Counted from the stretch's first letter, positions 1 through 7,413 are shown. The stretch: DNA of 16,824 nt from Gammaproteobacteria bacterium (GCA_030039615.1 JASHVF010000278.1:1-16824); one strand, 5' to 3'. The notes: a model not told the origin generated them from the sequence alone. Numbers and translations are program-made.

Positions 1-57
1 GTCGCACCAGAACCGGCTGCTCGAGGCCGAAGGCGCCTACGCCCAGGCGCTCGCGCT
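1..57 (+). repeat. 57-bp exact direct repeat, copy 1 (window edge)
   Basis: Bases 1-57 are identical to 752-808 and are read in the same frame in both places, encoding SHQNRLLEAEGAYAQALAL. The match breaks at base 58 (g against c at 809). The repeat runs off the window edge, so its true length may be greater. A TPR-coding fragment joined to a signal-peptide-like sequence is best explained by a contig-end assembly chimera, though a real recombination event is not excluded. Confidence 0.9.
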
Positions 58-253
58 GCTGGCGCTGGCCGGCGGCGGCGCGCTGGCCGACCCCACCGAC
101 GGCACCGGGCCCAAACCCAGGCCCAGCTCGCTCGCGCCGCGCCACACGCAGAGCCGCGTCTACGGTACGCCGGTCTCCAAGCCGATCCTGCACAAGCGCA
201 GCAAGCCCGCGCACCCGGCGCCGGCGGCGCAGCCCGCCGCGCCGATCAAGTAG
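2..253 (+). CDS. C-terminal part of an unidentified Pro/Lys-rich protein, 5' end chimeric
   Basis: The frame is open from base 2 to TAG at 251-253, with no ATG or GTG start inside the window. The first 19 codons copy the TPR gene downstream. From about base 56 the translation turns into a hydrophobic run, LALLALAGGGALA, followed by DPTDG, which looks like the end of a signal peptide with cleavage after ALA. The remainder is basic and rich in Pro, Lys and Ala (GTPVSKPILHKRSKPAHPAP) and ends in APIK. I recognise no family. The likely original gene was a small exported protein of about 70-80 residues whose own start has been replaced by the duplicated TPR sequence. The stop lies 40 nt before the next gene on the same strand. 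Confidence 0.4.
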   Translation, partial: SHQNRLLEAEGAYAQALALLALAGGGALADPTDGTGPKPRPSSLAPRHTQSRVYGTPVSKPILHKRSKPAHPAPAAQPAAPIK

Positions 254-281
254 GCCTCGGGTGCGGCGGCTGCATTTGCAT

Positions 282-287
282 TAGAGT
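282..287 (+). promoter_or_regulatory. Possible -10 element (TAGAGT), leaderless TPR gene
   Basis: TAGAGT lies 6 nt before the GTG at 294, so transcription would start at or next to the start codon. No Shine-Dalgarno sequence is seen. The -35 region (about 258-264) is weak. The call rests mainly on the same arrangement recurring before other genes in the window. Confidence 0.35.
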
Positions 288-293
288 GGCCGC

Positions 294-2114
294 GTGTCCA
301 CCGTGGCCGAAGTCGACAGCCAGCTGAGCCGCGCATCCGCCTCCTTCGATCGCGGCGAGCTCGCGCAGGCGGAATCCGCCTGCCGCAGCGTGCTCGCTGC
401 ACATCCCAACAACCCCGCGGCACTGCACCTGCTCGGGCTGGTGCGTGCCCGCGGCGGTGACCGCCGCGAGGGCGAGGCGCTGCTCCGCCGCAGCGTCGAG
501 CTCGAGCCCACCGACACGCGGCTGCGGCTCAATCTCGCGACCTTCCTGCGCCGCGCCGACCGGCTGGACGAAGCCGAGCGTGTTTATCGGCGCGTGCTGC
601 AGCTCGCGCCCGGGGAACGGGGCGCGCGCCACGGGCTGGTGCTGACACTCGATGCTCTCGGCCGGGGTCGCGACGCCGAGATCCAGTGCCGCACGCTCAT
701 CGATTCGGACCGCGCCAGACCCGACGGCTGGGCGGCGCTCGGTTTCGTACTGTCGCACCAGAACCGGCTGCTCGAGGCCGAAGGCGCCTACGCCCAGGCG
801 CTCGCGCTCGACCCCGGCAACGCCGCGCTGAGTCGCCGCCACGGCTCGCTGCTCGCGCGACTCGATCGTCCCGAGGAAGCGCTCGCCGCCCTGGCGCGGG
901 CGCAGTCGCGCGGGGTACGCGGCTTTGAGATGGAGTTCGCGCGCGGCCGGGCGCTCAGCCAGCTCGGCCGTCTCGCGGAGGCCGAGCGCGCCTACGCGGC
1001 GGCGGTGGAGCTGCGGCCGCGGCACGCCGACGCGCAGCTGTACCTGGCACGGGTGCGGCAGGCGCTCGGCGACCCGGATTTCTCCCGTTCGCTCGCTGCC
1101 GCGGTGCTCGCCGCGCGCGACGATCTCACCCTGCACGAGGCGCTCGCCGGGCTGCTGTTGAGCGCCGCGCGCGCTGACGTCGCGGAACGGCTGCTGCGCG
1201 ATGAGCTCGAGCGCGCCGGCCCGGTGCCGCGGCTGCGCTACCTGCTGTCGCGCGTCATGCGCGAAGGCGAGCGGCTGGCGGAGGCGGAAACCGAGGCGCT
1301 GGAAGCGGCCGCGGCGCTGCCCGATGACCCCGGCGTGGTCGAGAACCTGGTATCGATTCTGCTGTCGCGCCAGCGACCCGCCGAGGCGCAGGCGTTCATC
1401 CGTGCGCAGCGCGCGCGCATGCCCGGGGCACAGGGCTGGATCGCCTACGAGGCGGTGGCCGCGCGCCTCCTCGGACAGCCGCAGTACGCCGAGCTCTACG
1501 ACTATCAGCGCCTGGTGCGCTGTTACGAGCTCGAGCCGCCGCCGGGCTATGCGTCCATGGCCGAGCTGAATGCGGCACTGCTCGAGGTGCTGGCGCTGCG
1601 CTACTGCGCCGACACCCACGCGATCGGCGACAGTCTGCGCAATGGTCGCCAGACCATGCGCAACCTGGCGATGGATCCGAACCCGATCGTGCAGGCGTGG
1701 CTGCGCGCCTGCCAGGAGCCGCTGCGGGCCTACCTCACGGCCATCGGGCGCAGCGCCGCCCATCCCTTCAGCGCCCGCAACCAGGGGGCCGTGCAGATCG
1801 CGGCCGCCTGGTCGGCCCAGCTGCAGCGCGGCGGCTACCACGTCAATCACTTCCACAACCACGGCTGGATCAGCGCCACCTACTACGTGCAGGTCCCGGA
1901 GGAGTGCGGCGACGCGGAGCTCAAGAGCGGCTGGCTCAAGCTCGGCGAGCCGCGTTTTGCGACTCCCGGAGCGGGAGCCGGCTGCGTGGTGCAGCCGCGC
2001 CCGGGGCAGCTGGTGCTGCATCCGGCCTACATGTGGCATGGCACGAGTGCGATCCGCAGCGCGCAGCCGCGCACCGCCGTCTCCTTCGAAGCAGTGCCCG
2101 CGGCGGCCGCTTAA
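294..2114 (+). CDS. TPR-repeat protein with C-terminal 2OG-Fe(II) oxygenase domain
   Basis: This 606-aa protein begins at GTG 294; no ATG lies nearby in frame. Residues of about 10-270 form consecutive tetratricopeptide repeats (for example AESACRSVLAAHPNNPAALH and AERVYRRVLQLAPGERGARH), and weaker helical repeats continue to about 400. The last 100 residues resemble the putative 2OG-Fe(II) oxygenase family (PF13759 type). They contain HVNHFHNHGWISATYYV with candidate metal ligands H519 and H521, then HPAYMWHGT with H576 and H582, and R593 before AVSFE as a likely 2-oxoglutarate contact. Members of this family are predicted hydroxylases of unknown substrate, and the TPR part probably recruits a protein partner. 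No signal peptide is visible, so it is probably cytoplasmic. Its TAA overlaps the stop of the convergent DUF192 gene at 2111-2114. Confidence 0.85.
   Translation: MSTVAEVDSQLSRASASFDRGELAQAESACRSVLAAHPNNPAALHLLGLVRARGGDRREGEALLRRSVELEPTDTRLRLNLATFLRRADRLDEAERVYRRVLQLAPGERGARHGLVLTLDALGRGRDAEIQCRTLIDSDRARPDGWAALGFVLSHQNRLLEAEGAYAQALALDPGNAALSRRHGSLLARLDRPEEALAALARAQSRGVRGFEMEFARGRALSQLGRLAEAERAYAAAVELRPRHADAQLYLARVRQALGDPDFSRSLAAAVLAARDDLTLHEALAGLLLSAARADVAERLLRDELERAGPVPRLRYLLSRVMREGERLAEAETEALEAAAALPDDPGVVENLVSILLSRQRPAEAQAFIRAQRARMPGAQGWIAYEAVAARLLGQPQYAELYDYQRLVRCYELEPPPGYASMAELNAALLEVLALRYCADTHAIGDSLRNGRQTMRNLAMDPNPIVQAWLRACQEPLRAYLTAIGRSAAHPFSARNQGAVQIAAAWSAQLQRGGYHVNHFHNHGWISATYYVQVPEECGDAELKSGWLKLGEPRFATPGAGAGCVVQPRPGQLVLHPAYMWHGTSAIRSAQPRTAVSFEAVPAAAA
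752..808 (+). repeat. 57-bp exact direct repeat, copy 2 (inside TPR gene)
   Basis: Identical to bases 1-57. Here it encodes residues 154-172 of the TPR protein in a natural TPR context (the next residues are DPGNAALSRR), so this is the original copy. Confidence 0.9.
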
Positions 2115-2605
2115 GGAGCGTGCGCCGCGGGCTTCCAGCCGACCTGATCGCCGACCTTGATGCCGAGCAGCCCCGCCTCGCCGCCACGCAGCTCGAGCAC
2201 CGCGCCGACCGGCACACCGGAGCTCAGCAGATCGGTCTTCAGCGGCGCCGCGTTGGCGATGATTTTCACCACGCGGCCGTTCTGGATGAACAGCAGGTCG
2301 AGCGGGATGTAGGTGTTCTTCATCCAGAACGACACCACCTGCGGCGGCGCGAACGGGAAGATCATGCCGTGATCGGGCGGCAGGTCGCGCACGTACATCA
2401 GGCCCTGCTGGCCGCGCGCCGCGGTGTCCGCGACCCACACGTCGAAGCGAAACCTGCGCGCCGGCGGCGGCTCGCGCTGCACGATCTCGAGCGCGGCGCG
2501 CGGGTAAGTCGCCAGGTCGAGAACGTCCGCCGGCTGCGCCGCGGCCGCGGCGATTGCGCCCAGCAGGATCGCGGCGCAGGCGGCGCGGGAGAGTCTGCTC
2601 GTCAT
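2111..2605 (-). CDS. DUF192 family exported protein
   Basis: This protein of about 164 residues starts with a signal peptide (MTSRLSRAACAAILLGAIAAAAA, cleavage near residue 23), so it is probably periplasmic. The body carries the DUF192 (PF02643) signature: GQQGLMYVRDLPPDHGMIFPF, then VVSFWMKNTYIPLDLLFIQ. The family forms a small beta-barrel and its biochemical role is not settled. Two adjacent ATGs compete. The one at 2605 has GGAGG 7 nt upstream; the one at 2608 has only 4 nt, so 2605 is preferred. The Shine-Dalgarno sits in the short gap after the upstream gene on this strand, which suggests an operon. Its stop overlaps the convergent TPR gene by 4 bases. Confidence 0.85.
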   Translation of the reverse strand: MTSRLSRAACAAILLGAIAAAAAQPADVLDLATYPRAALEIVQREPPPARRFRFDVWVADTAARGQQGLMYVRDLPPDHGMIFPFAPPQVVSFWMKNTYIPLDLLFIQNGRVVKIIANAAPLKTDLLSSGVPVGAVLELRGGEAGLLGIKVGDQVGWKPAAHAP

Positions 2606-2618
2606 CATGGGTCCTCCG

Positions 2619-3275
2619 TCATCGGATCGCATCGTCGCCGAACACCGCATCGCCCGCGAAGTCGAAGCTGCTGATGAGGATGCGCTCGGCATTGTTGAGC
2701 GTGCTGGCCGGGGCCACGCAGAAGCCGCGCGCCACCACCCGGTACTTGCGCGGGACACCCGGCGCGCGCAGGCGCTGCTGGTTGAGCGTATCCACCGTGC
2801 AGTGATCTTCGCCGCGGGTCGTGTAGAGGCGCTGCGCGCCCTCGACGATGACCGTCACATTGGTCGGCAGCGAACGTCCGTTGCCGCCCTCGCGCACCGC
2901 GCTCACTCCGAACACCAGGCGCAGCCGGTGCCCGTCGGCGCGTCTGGGCCCCGCGAAGGCGAGGCGGATGCCGCTGCCGTCGGGGCGCGGGCCGCCGTCG
3001 CACTCGATGTCGGCATTACGCCAGTCGATGTCGAGATTGAGCGCACCACGGATGCGCGCCTTGAGGTAGCCGTTGCCGGACGGCAGACAGCCGGCGGGCG
3101 CGGACGGCGCGCTGGCGGCCGCGGATGTCTCTGGCTGCGGCATGACGATCGGCGGGCTGGTGGACGGCGGCGCCGGCACGGCGGCGCAGGGCAGCGCCGC
3201 GCAGACCAGCGACGCACACAGGCGGGACGCGCGCAACGGATGAGCGCAGGAGATCGGGGACGCGGCACGGGGCAT
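2619..3275 (-). CDS. Uncharacterised exported protein with four conserved-looking Cys
   Basis: I do not recognise a family for this 218-aa protein. Residues 1-36 look like an export signal (a basic start, then ASLVCAALPCAAVPA). A low-complexity linker rich in Pro, Ser and Ala follows to about 60. The mature domain (63-218) has four cysteines, C63, C92, C159 and C186, well spaced for two disulfides, which fits a periplasmic or outer-membrane location. It is rich in short beta-like segments (NVTVIVEGAQRLYTT, RKYRVVARGF). The stop lies 10 nt before the first possible start of the DUF192 gene, so the two are probably cotranscribed. There is no Shine-Dalgarno before the ATG at 3275; a TACACT hexamer is found 7 nt upstream instead. 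Confidence 0.65.
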   Translation of the reverse strand: MPRAASPISCAHPLRASRLCASLVCAALPCAAVPAPPSTSPPIVMPQPETSAAASAPSAPAGCLPSGNGYLKARIRGALNLDIDWRNADIECDGGPRPDGSGIRLAFAGPRRADGHRLRLVFGVSAVREGGNGRSLPTNVTVIVEGAQRLYTTRGEDHCTVDTLNQQRLRAPGVPRKYRVVARGFCVAPASTLNNAERILISSFDFAGDAVFGDDAIR

Positions 3276-3282
3276 GCGGCGC

Positions 3283-3288
3283 AGTGTA
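3283..3288 (-). promoter_or_regulatory. Possible -10 element (TACACT), leaderless
   Basis: On the minus strand TACACT ends 7 nt before the ATG at 3275, which would place the RNA start at the start codon. No good -35 is visible. Confidence 0.35.
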
Positions 3289-3370
3289 GCGTGGCCGCAT
3301 GGCGCTCAGGCACCGGGGGACCTCTCGGCGAGCTCGAGCGAAGGGTAATCGACTGGTGGTGCGTTCGGGG

Positions 3371-4300
3371 TTACGCCCCGGGGACGACCAGCATCGACTT
3401 GGCGAGCCGTGCGTGCACGCGCACCAGGCCGCGGGCGAAGTGCAGCAGCGCCGTCAGCAAGAGCACGCCGAGGATGAGCAGCAACAGACCGCCGACGACG
3501 GGGTGATGGAGCTCCCAGGGATGACCGGCGTGCCAGTAGATGTGATCGTTGAGGCTGAAATCCATCCAGCCGATGCGCTCGGCGAGCAGCGTGAGAGGCG
3601 TGCCGATGAGCGCCGCGCTCAGCGCCAGCCCGGTGATCGCGATCGTGAAGTAAGCGATCCCGAGCGGCAGCATGATCACGAGGTAGGCGAGCGTGGTCCA
3701 GGTGCGCACATCCGTCAGCATCTCGCCGATGCGCGCCCACCAGCTCGCCGGCGGGCCCGGGTGCACGGGACGCCGCGGCATGCGCTCGCCGCTGACGGCC
3801 TCGAGCAGCCGTCCTTCCCCGAGCGCCATGACGCGCGTGATGCCGATGAAGGCGAGGAAGAACGGCACGCCGATGATCAGGATCGCGAAGCCGAACGAGA
3901 GCGACAGGCCCGTCACGACGATGGTGAAGTACAGGATCCCGGTCGCGAGCGCGAGCAGCATGTAAAGAAGCGAGGTGTAGGTGCGCGGGTCGAGGTACAC
4001 GCCGAAGAAGCGCTGCCAGCCGCTGGCGCTGGTGGCGGCGGCCGGCACCGGGGTCTTGAGCGCCGCTTTCACCTTGGCCTCGGTGTCGCGATACGCGCTC
4101 GCCACCTCTTCGGGTGCGCCGTAGGTGCTCGCAATGAGCTCGAGCACGTCGGCCTCGGACTTGCCCGGGTGGGCGGCGACCTCCGCGCGCAGATACTCCT
4201 CCGCGTCGTAGAGCGCATCCTGGATCAGCGCGGGGTCCTGGCCTTCGAGCGCCGCGCGCAACTGCTTGAGGTATTCATCGATAGAGCGGGGAGCACTCAT
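3371..4300 (-). CDS. HAAS/DUF1700-type membrane protein with duplicated sensor-like module
   Basis: This 309-aa protein has a soluble N-terminal helical domain (1-80) of the HAAS/DUF1700 type: SIDEYLKQLRAALEG, ALYDAEEYL, YGAPEEVASAY. That domain is typical of genes paired with PadR regulators. Two related membrane modules follow, starting at D104 and D197, each with DxRTxT, GIxYFTI and TGLxLS; about 18 of 32 residues are identical. They resemble the bacterial 'putative sensor' domain. A last membrane helix spans about 268-288. Its ATG overlaps the TGA of the PadR gene (4297-4300), so translation is coupled. By analogy with other PadR/DUF1700 pairs it probably acts with the repressor, perhaps as a membrane-bound modulator; this role is inferred. 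Confidence 0.8.
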   Translation of the reverse strand: MSAPRSIDEYLKQLRAALEGQDPALIQDALYDAEEYLRAEVAAHPGKSEADVLELIASTYGAPEEVASAYRDTEAKVKAALKTPVPAAATSASGWQRFFGVYLDPRTYTSLLYMLLALATGILYFTIVVTGLSLSFGFAILIIGVPFFLAFIGITRVMALGEGRLLEAVSGERMPRRPVHPGPPASWWARIGEMLTDVRTWTTLAYLVIMLPLGIAYFTIAITGLALSAALIGTPLTLLAERIGWMDFSLNDHIYWHAGHPWELHHPVVGGLLLLILGVLLLTALLHFARGLVRVHARLAKSMLVVPGA

Positions 4301-4656
4301 GAGTCGGTTCCTTCAATGAATCGGTCGACGAAGCCGCGCGTCTGGCGCCAGATGCCGCTCCACTGCGCGAGCAGCGAGCGGCCTTCGTCGGTGATGCGGT
4401 AGTAGCGCCGTGGCGGGCCCGAGTAGGAGGGCACCACGCGGCTCGTGAGCAGCCCTCCCGCCGCGAGCGTGCGCAGCACCGGGTAGATCGTGCCTTCCTT
4501 GAACAGCGCCTCGCCTTCGTTCGCTTTCTGCAGGCGCTTCGCGATCTCGTAGCCGTAGAGGTCTTCAGTGCTGCGGTCGAGCACCGCGAGCAGGACCAGC
4601 GCGACGAGGCCCGCGTTGAGGTCCTTCTGAAACTTCCGTGCCTGGCTATCGTCCAT
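4297..4656 (-). CDS. PadR-family transcriptional regulator
   Basis: This 119-aa protein consists of a PadR winged-helix domain: DLYGYEIAKRLQ, GTIYPVLRTLAAGGLL (the helix before the wing) and GPPRRYYRITDEGRSLLAQW (wing and start of the dimerisation helix). PadR proteins are mostly repressors that bind as dimers to inverted repeats, often at their own promoter. The ATG at 4656 follows a near-consensus promoter by 8 nt with no Shine-Dalgarno, so the mRNA is probably leaderless. The gene overlaps the HAAS membrane protein by 4 nt (ATGA). An operator-like dyad covers its -10 and spacer, which supports negative autoregulation. Confidence 0.9.
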   Translation of the reverse strand: MDDSQARKFQKDLNAGLVALVLLAVLDRSTEDLYGYEIAKRLQKANEGEALFKEGTIYPVLRTLAAGGLLTSRVVPSYSGPPRRYYRITDEGRSLLAQWSGIWRQTRGFVDRFIEGTDS

Positions 4657-4659
4657 TTG

Positions 4660-4686
4660 CTAGTACTGTAAAGTACACAGTACTAG
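4660..4686. promoter_or_regulatory. PadR operator candidate: 10-bp inverted repeat
   Basis: Perfect arms CTAGTACTGT (4660-4669) and ACAGTACTAG (4677-4686) flank a 7-bp centre. The dyad covers the -10 and all but one base of the spacer of the padR promoter. Each arm holds AGTACT (4662-4667 and 4679-4684), and a third AGTACT lies at 4696-4701, just upstream of the -35. All three are spaced by exactly 17 bp, so they face the same side of the helix to within about 1.5 turns. Confidence 0.75.
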
Positions 4687-4693
4687 TTGTCAA
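4665..4693 (-). promoter_or_regulatory. padR promoter, perfect -35 and 17-bp spacer
   Basis: On the minus strand there is TTGACA (4693-4688), a 17-nt spacer and TACAGT (4670-4665). The predicted RNA start is about 4658, one or two bases before the ATG at 4656. This is the only perfect -35 consensus found in front of a gene in the window. Confidence 0.75.
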
Positions 4694-4767
4694 CCAGTAC
4701 TATGAAGCAACCTATGCTATGCAACATAACTAGCTGACCGGAGGCCGGATCGGGTCGCGTAGGCTGC

Positions 4768-4773
4768 TAGACT
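4768..4773 (+). promoter_or_regulatory. Possible glgP -10 element (TAGACT)
   Basis: TAGACT lies 27 nt before the ATG at 4801, leaving a short leader that contains the AAGG Shine-Dalgarno. The -35 region is weak. The same hexamer occurs before the M32 peptidase gene (15001-15006). Confidence 0.35.
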
Positions 4774-4800
4774 TCGCCGAAATTCTCGCCAAGGCGGGTG

Positions 4801-7365
4801 ATGAGAAACTCGCTCCTAGAAGTCACACCGGTCATCCCTTCGAGTCTGTCGCGGCTTCCCGAGCTCGCGGGCAATCTCTTCTTCAGCTGGCACCGGCCGA
4901 TCCGCGCGCTGTTCGAGGATCTGGACGCGCAGCTGTGGAAGCAGACCAACGGCAATCCGCGCCTGATGATCCGCTGCGTGAACCAGTCGGCGCTCGAGCG
5001 CGCGGCCCGCGACGGCGGTTATCTCGAGCGCTATCACGCGGCACTCGAGCTGCTCGATGCTTACGTGCGCGTCAGCGCGCCTGCCGATGAGCCGCTCACC
5101 GCCTACTTCTGCGCCGAGTACGGTTTTCACGAGAGCTTCCCGATCTACTCCGGCGGCCTCGGGGTGCTCGCCGCGGACTACTGCAAGGCGGCGAGCGACG
5201 AGCGCGCCCACTTCGTCGCCGTGGGGCTGTTGTACGAGCAGGGCTACTTCACGCAGACCGTCGACAACGACGGCATCCAGCAGGCCGAGTATGCCGAGCG
5301 CGATCCGCGCGACCTGCCGGTCGAGCCGGTGCGCACCGCCGCCGGCGACTGGCTCAAGGTGAGCGTACGCATCGTTGGCCGGGACGTCACCGCGCGCGCC
5401 TGGAAGGCGCAGGTCGGGCGCGCGCCGGTCTATCTGCTCGACACCAACTGCCCCGAGAACGCGCCTTCCGACCGCGACATCACCCATCGCCTCTACGGCG
5501 GCGATGACTCCACCCGCATCCGCCAGGAGATGATTCTCGGCGTCGGCGGCGTGCGCGCGCTGCGTGCGCTCGGCCTCGCGCCCGCGGTCTGGCACCTGAA
5601 CGAGGGGCACGCCGCGTTCCTGATCCTCGAGCTGCTGCGCGAGCACCTCGCGGCGGGACTGCCCTTCAACGCGGCCCTCGAGGCGGTCGCGGCCGACTGC
5701 GTCTTCACGACGCATACGCCGGTCGCCGCCGGTCACGACGCCTTCGGCCACGATCTGGTGGTGGCGCACTTCGGCGATTTCATCCGCGAGCTCGGCATCC
5801 CGGTCGAGCGCTTCCTCGACCTGGCGCGCGCCCCCTCGGCGCCGCACCTGTTCAACATGACGCGCCTGGCGCTGAACGGCGCGCGGCACGTGAATGGCGT
5901 GAGCCGCATCCATGGCGGCGTGTCGGCGCGGCTGTGCGCGGACGAGTGGCCGGAGGTGCGCCCGGAGGACAACCCGGTCGGCTACATCACCAACGGCGTG
6001 CACGTGCCGACCTTCCTGCATCAGCGCTGGAGCGATTTCCTCGACCGCGAGCTCGACCACGAGTGGCGCGAGCGGCTGCGCGACGTCGACTTCTGGGAGA
6101 CTCTCGAGCGCGTGCCGGACGAGCGCTACTGGGCGACCGCGCAGGACGTGAAGTCGCGCATGCTGGTGGCGGTGCGCGAGCGGCTGCAGCGCGAGTACGA
6201 GCGCAAGGGCTTCTCGCCGGCGCAGCTGCGCCACGTGACGCGGCTGCTCGATCCGCTGCGGCCCGGGGTGCTCACCATCGGCTTCGCACGGCGCTTCGCC
6301 ACCTACAAGCGCGCCACGCTCCTGATGCACGACGGCGCGCGCCTCGCGCGGCTGCTCAACGATCCCGAGCGCCCGGTGGTGTTTCTGTTCGCCGGCAAGG
6401 CGCACCCCGCGGACGAGCCCGCCAAGCAGGTGCTGCGCGAGATCCGCCAGCTGATGATGAGCTCCGAGTTCCTCGGACGCGTGGTGTTCCTCGAGGACTA
6501 CGACCTGCAGCTCGCGCGCAGCATGATCTCGGGCGTCGACGTGTGGCTCAACAATCCGATCGCACCGCTCGAGGCGAGCGGCACCTCGGGCATCAAGGCC
6601 GCCATCAACGGCCGCCTCAACCTCTCCATCCTCGACGGCTGGTGGGCGGAGGGCTGGATGCAGGACAACGGCTGGGGCATTCCGCCGGCCGACGTCGCCG
6701 ATCCCGAGCGCCGCGACCGGCTCGAGGCCGACATGATTCTCGACACGATCGCGGATGAAGTGCTGCCGCTCTACTACGACAAGAGCTCGCCCGCCTGTCC
6801 GCCCGAATGGGTGCGGCGCAGCAAGCGCGCCATGGCGACCGTGATCCCGCGCTTCAACATGCGCCGCGTGCTGTTCGACTACACCCGCGGTCTCTACCAG
6901 CCGGCGATCGCGCAGTACCGGCGGCTCGCCGCCGCAGGCTTCACCGGCGCGCGCACGCTGGCGGAGTGGAAGCAGCGGGTGCGGGCGGCCTGGCCGCGGG
7001 TGAGCCTCAAGCTCTTGAGCGATGGGGCGCGCGACCTGCCGCGCGGCGAGCGCCTGCGGCTCTCGGTGTCGGTGGCGCTCAACGGTCTGACGCCGGCCGA
7101 CGTGCGGGTGGAGTTTCTCGCCCGGCGTGTGCTGCCGCGCGTCGACCGCACGCCGCCGCTGCTCTCATCCTACGGGCTGCCTGCGCCCGATGGCCTGTGG
7201 CGCAGCGCGCTGGTCGCAGCCGAGGAGCAACACGACGGCGAGACCGTGTTTGCGCTCGACGTCGACCCCGGGGAGTGCGGCCAGTTCGCCACCGAGATCC
7301 GCATCTATCCGTGGCACGAGCTGCTCAGCCATCCCTATGAGCTTGGACTCATGAAGTGGGTGTGA
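4801..7365 (+). CDS. glgP: Alpha-glucan (glycogen) phosphorylase, DUF3417 type
   Basis: This GT35 enzyme of about 854 residues releases glucose-1-phosphate from the ends of alpha-1,4-glucans in the cytoplasm using pyridoxal phosphate. Residues 10-110 form the N-terminal DUF3417 region (LAGNLFFSWHRPIRALFEDL, NPRLM). AYFCAEYGFHESFPIYSGGLG starts the catalytic part. WHLNEGHAAF, YITNGVHVPTF and FARRFATYKRA follow. The pyridoxal-phosphate lysine is K599 in GTSGIKAAINGRLNLS. This is the Thermotoga-like subtype, distinct from the E. coli GlgP/MalP type. ATG 4801 has AAGG 6 nt upstream; a GTG at 4798 directly before it is the alternative. The gene opens the glycogen cluster and is divergent from padR. 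Confidence 0.95.
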   Translation: MRNSLLEVTPVIPSSLSRLPELAGNLFFSWHRPIRALFEDLDAQLWKQTNGNPRLMIRCVNQSALERAARDGGYLERYHAALELLDAYVRVSAPADEPLTAYFCAEYGFHESFPIYSGGLGVLAADYCKAASDERAHFVAVGLLYEQGYFTQTVDNDGIQQAEYAERDPRDLPVEPVRTAAGDWLKVSVRIVGRDVTARAWKAQVGRAPVYLLDTNCPENAPSDRDITHRLYGGDDSTRIRQEMILGVGGVRALRALGLAPAVWHLNEGHAAFLILELLREHLAAGLPFNAALEAVAADCVFTTHTPVAAGHDAFGHDLVVAHFGDFIRELGIPVERFLDLARAPSAPHLFNMTRLALNGARHVNGVSRIHGGVSARLCADEWPEVRPEDNPVGYITNGVHVPTFLHQRWSDFLDRELDHEWRERLRDVDFWETLERVPDERYWATAQDVKSRMLVAVRERLQREYERKGFSPAQLRHVTRLLDPLRPGVLTIGFARRFATYKRATLLMHDGARLARLLNDPERPVVFLFAGKAHPADEPAKQVLREIRQLMMSSEFLGRVVFLEDYDLQLARSMISGVDVWLNNPIAPLEASGTSGIKAAINGRLNLSILDGWWAEGWMQDNGWGIPPADVADPERRDRLEADMILDTIADEVLPLYYDKSSPACPPEWVRRSKRAMATVIPRFNMRRVLFDYTRGLYQPAIAQYRRLAAAGFTGARTLAEWKQRVRAAWPRVSLKLLSDGARDLPRGERLRLSVSVALNGLTPADVRVEFLARRVLPRVDRTPPLLSSYGLPAPDGLWRSALVAAEEQHDGETVFALDVDPGECGQFATEIRIYPWHELLSHPYELGLMKWV

Positions 7366-7407
7366 GCGGGGCGGCGGCCGCAGTTGCGCAAGCGCCGCGG
7401 GTTGCGC

Positions 7408-7413
7408 TTTAGT
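7408..7413 (+). promoter_or_regulatory. Possible glgC -10 element (TTTAGT), leaderless
   Basis: TTTAGT lies 6 nt before the ATG at 7420, and TTGCGC lies 18 nt upstream of it (7384-7389) as a weak -35. There is no Shine-Dalgarno. This suggests glgC has its own promoter in the 54-nt gap after glgP. Confidence 0.3.

Noticed and set aside
246..2438. 730-aa open frame on the minus strand over the TPR gene
   Set aside because: Arg/Ala/Gly-rich translation with no recognisable motif, antisense to a well-supported gene; a GC-rich shadow.
3366..3380. CGGGG-TTACG-CCCCG hairpin at the 3' end of the HAAS gene
   Set aside because: A good small stem, but the stop codon is in the loop and no T-run follows on the minus strand, so it is not called a terminator.
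4707..4728. Direct repeat GCAAC(C/A)TA upstream of glgP
   Set aside because: Only 7 of 8 bases match in two copies, and neither lines up with a promoter element.
4816..6405. 529-aa open frame antisense to glgP
   Set aside because: Opposite to clear phosphorylase motifs; the translation has shadow composition (RHVHAV, VEVIDV-like repeats) and no domain.
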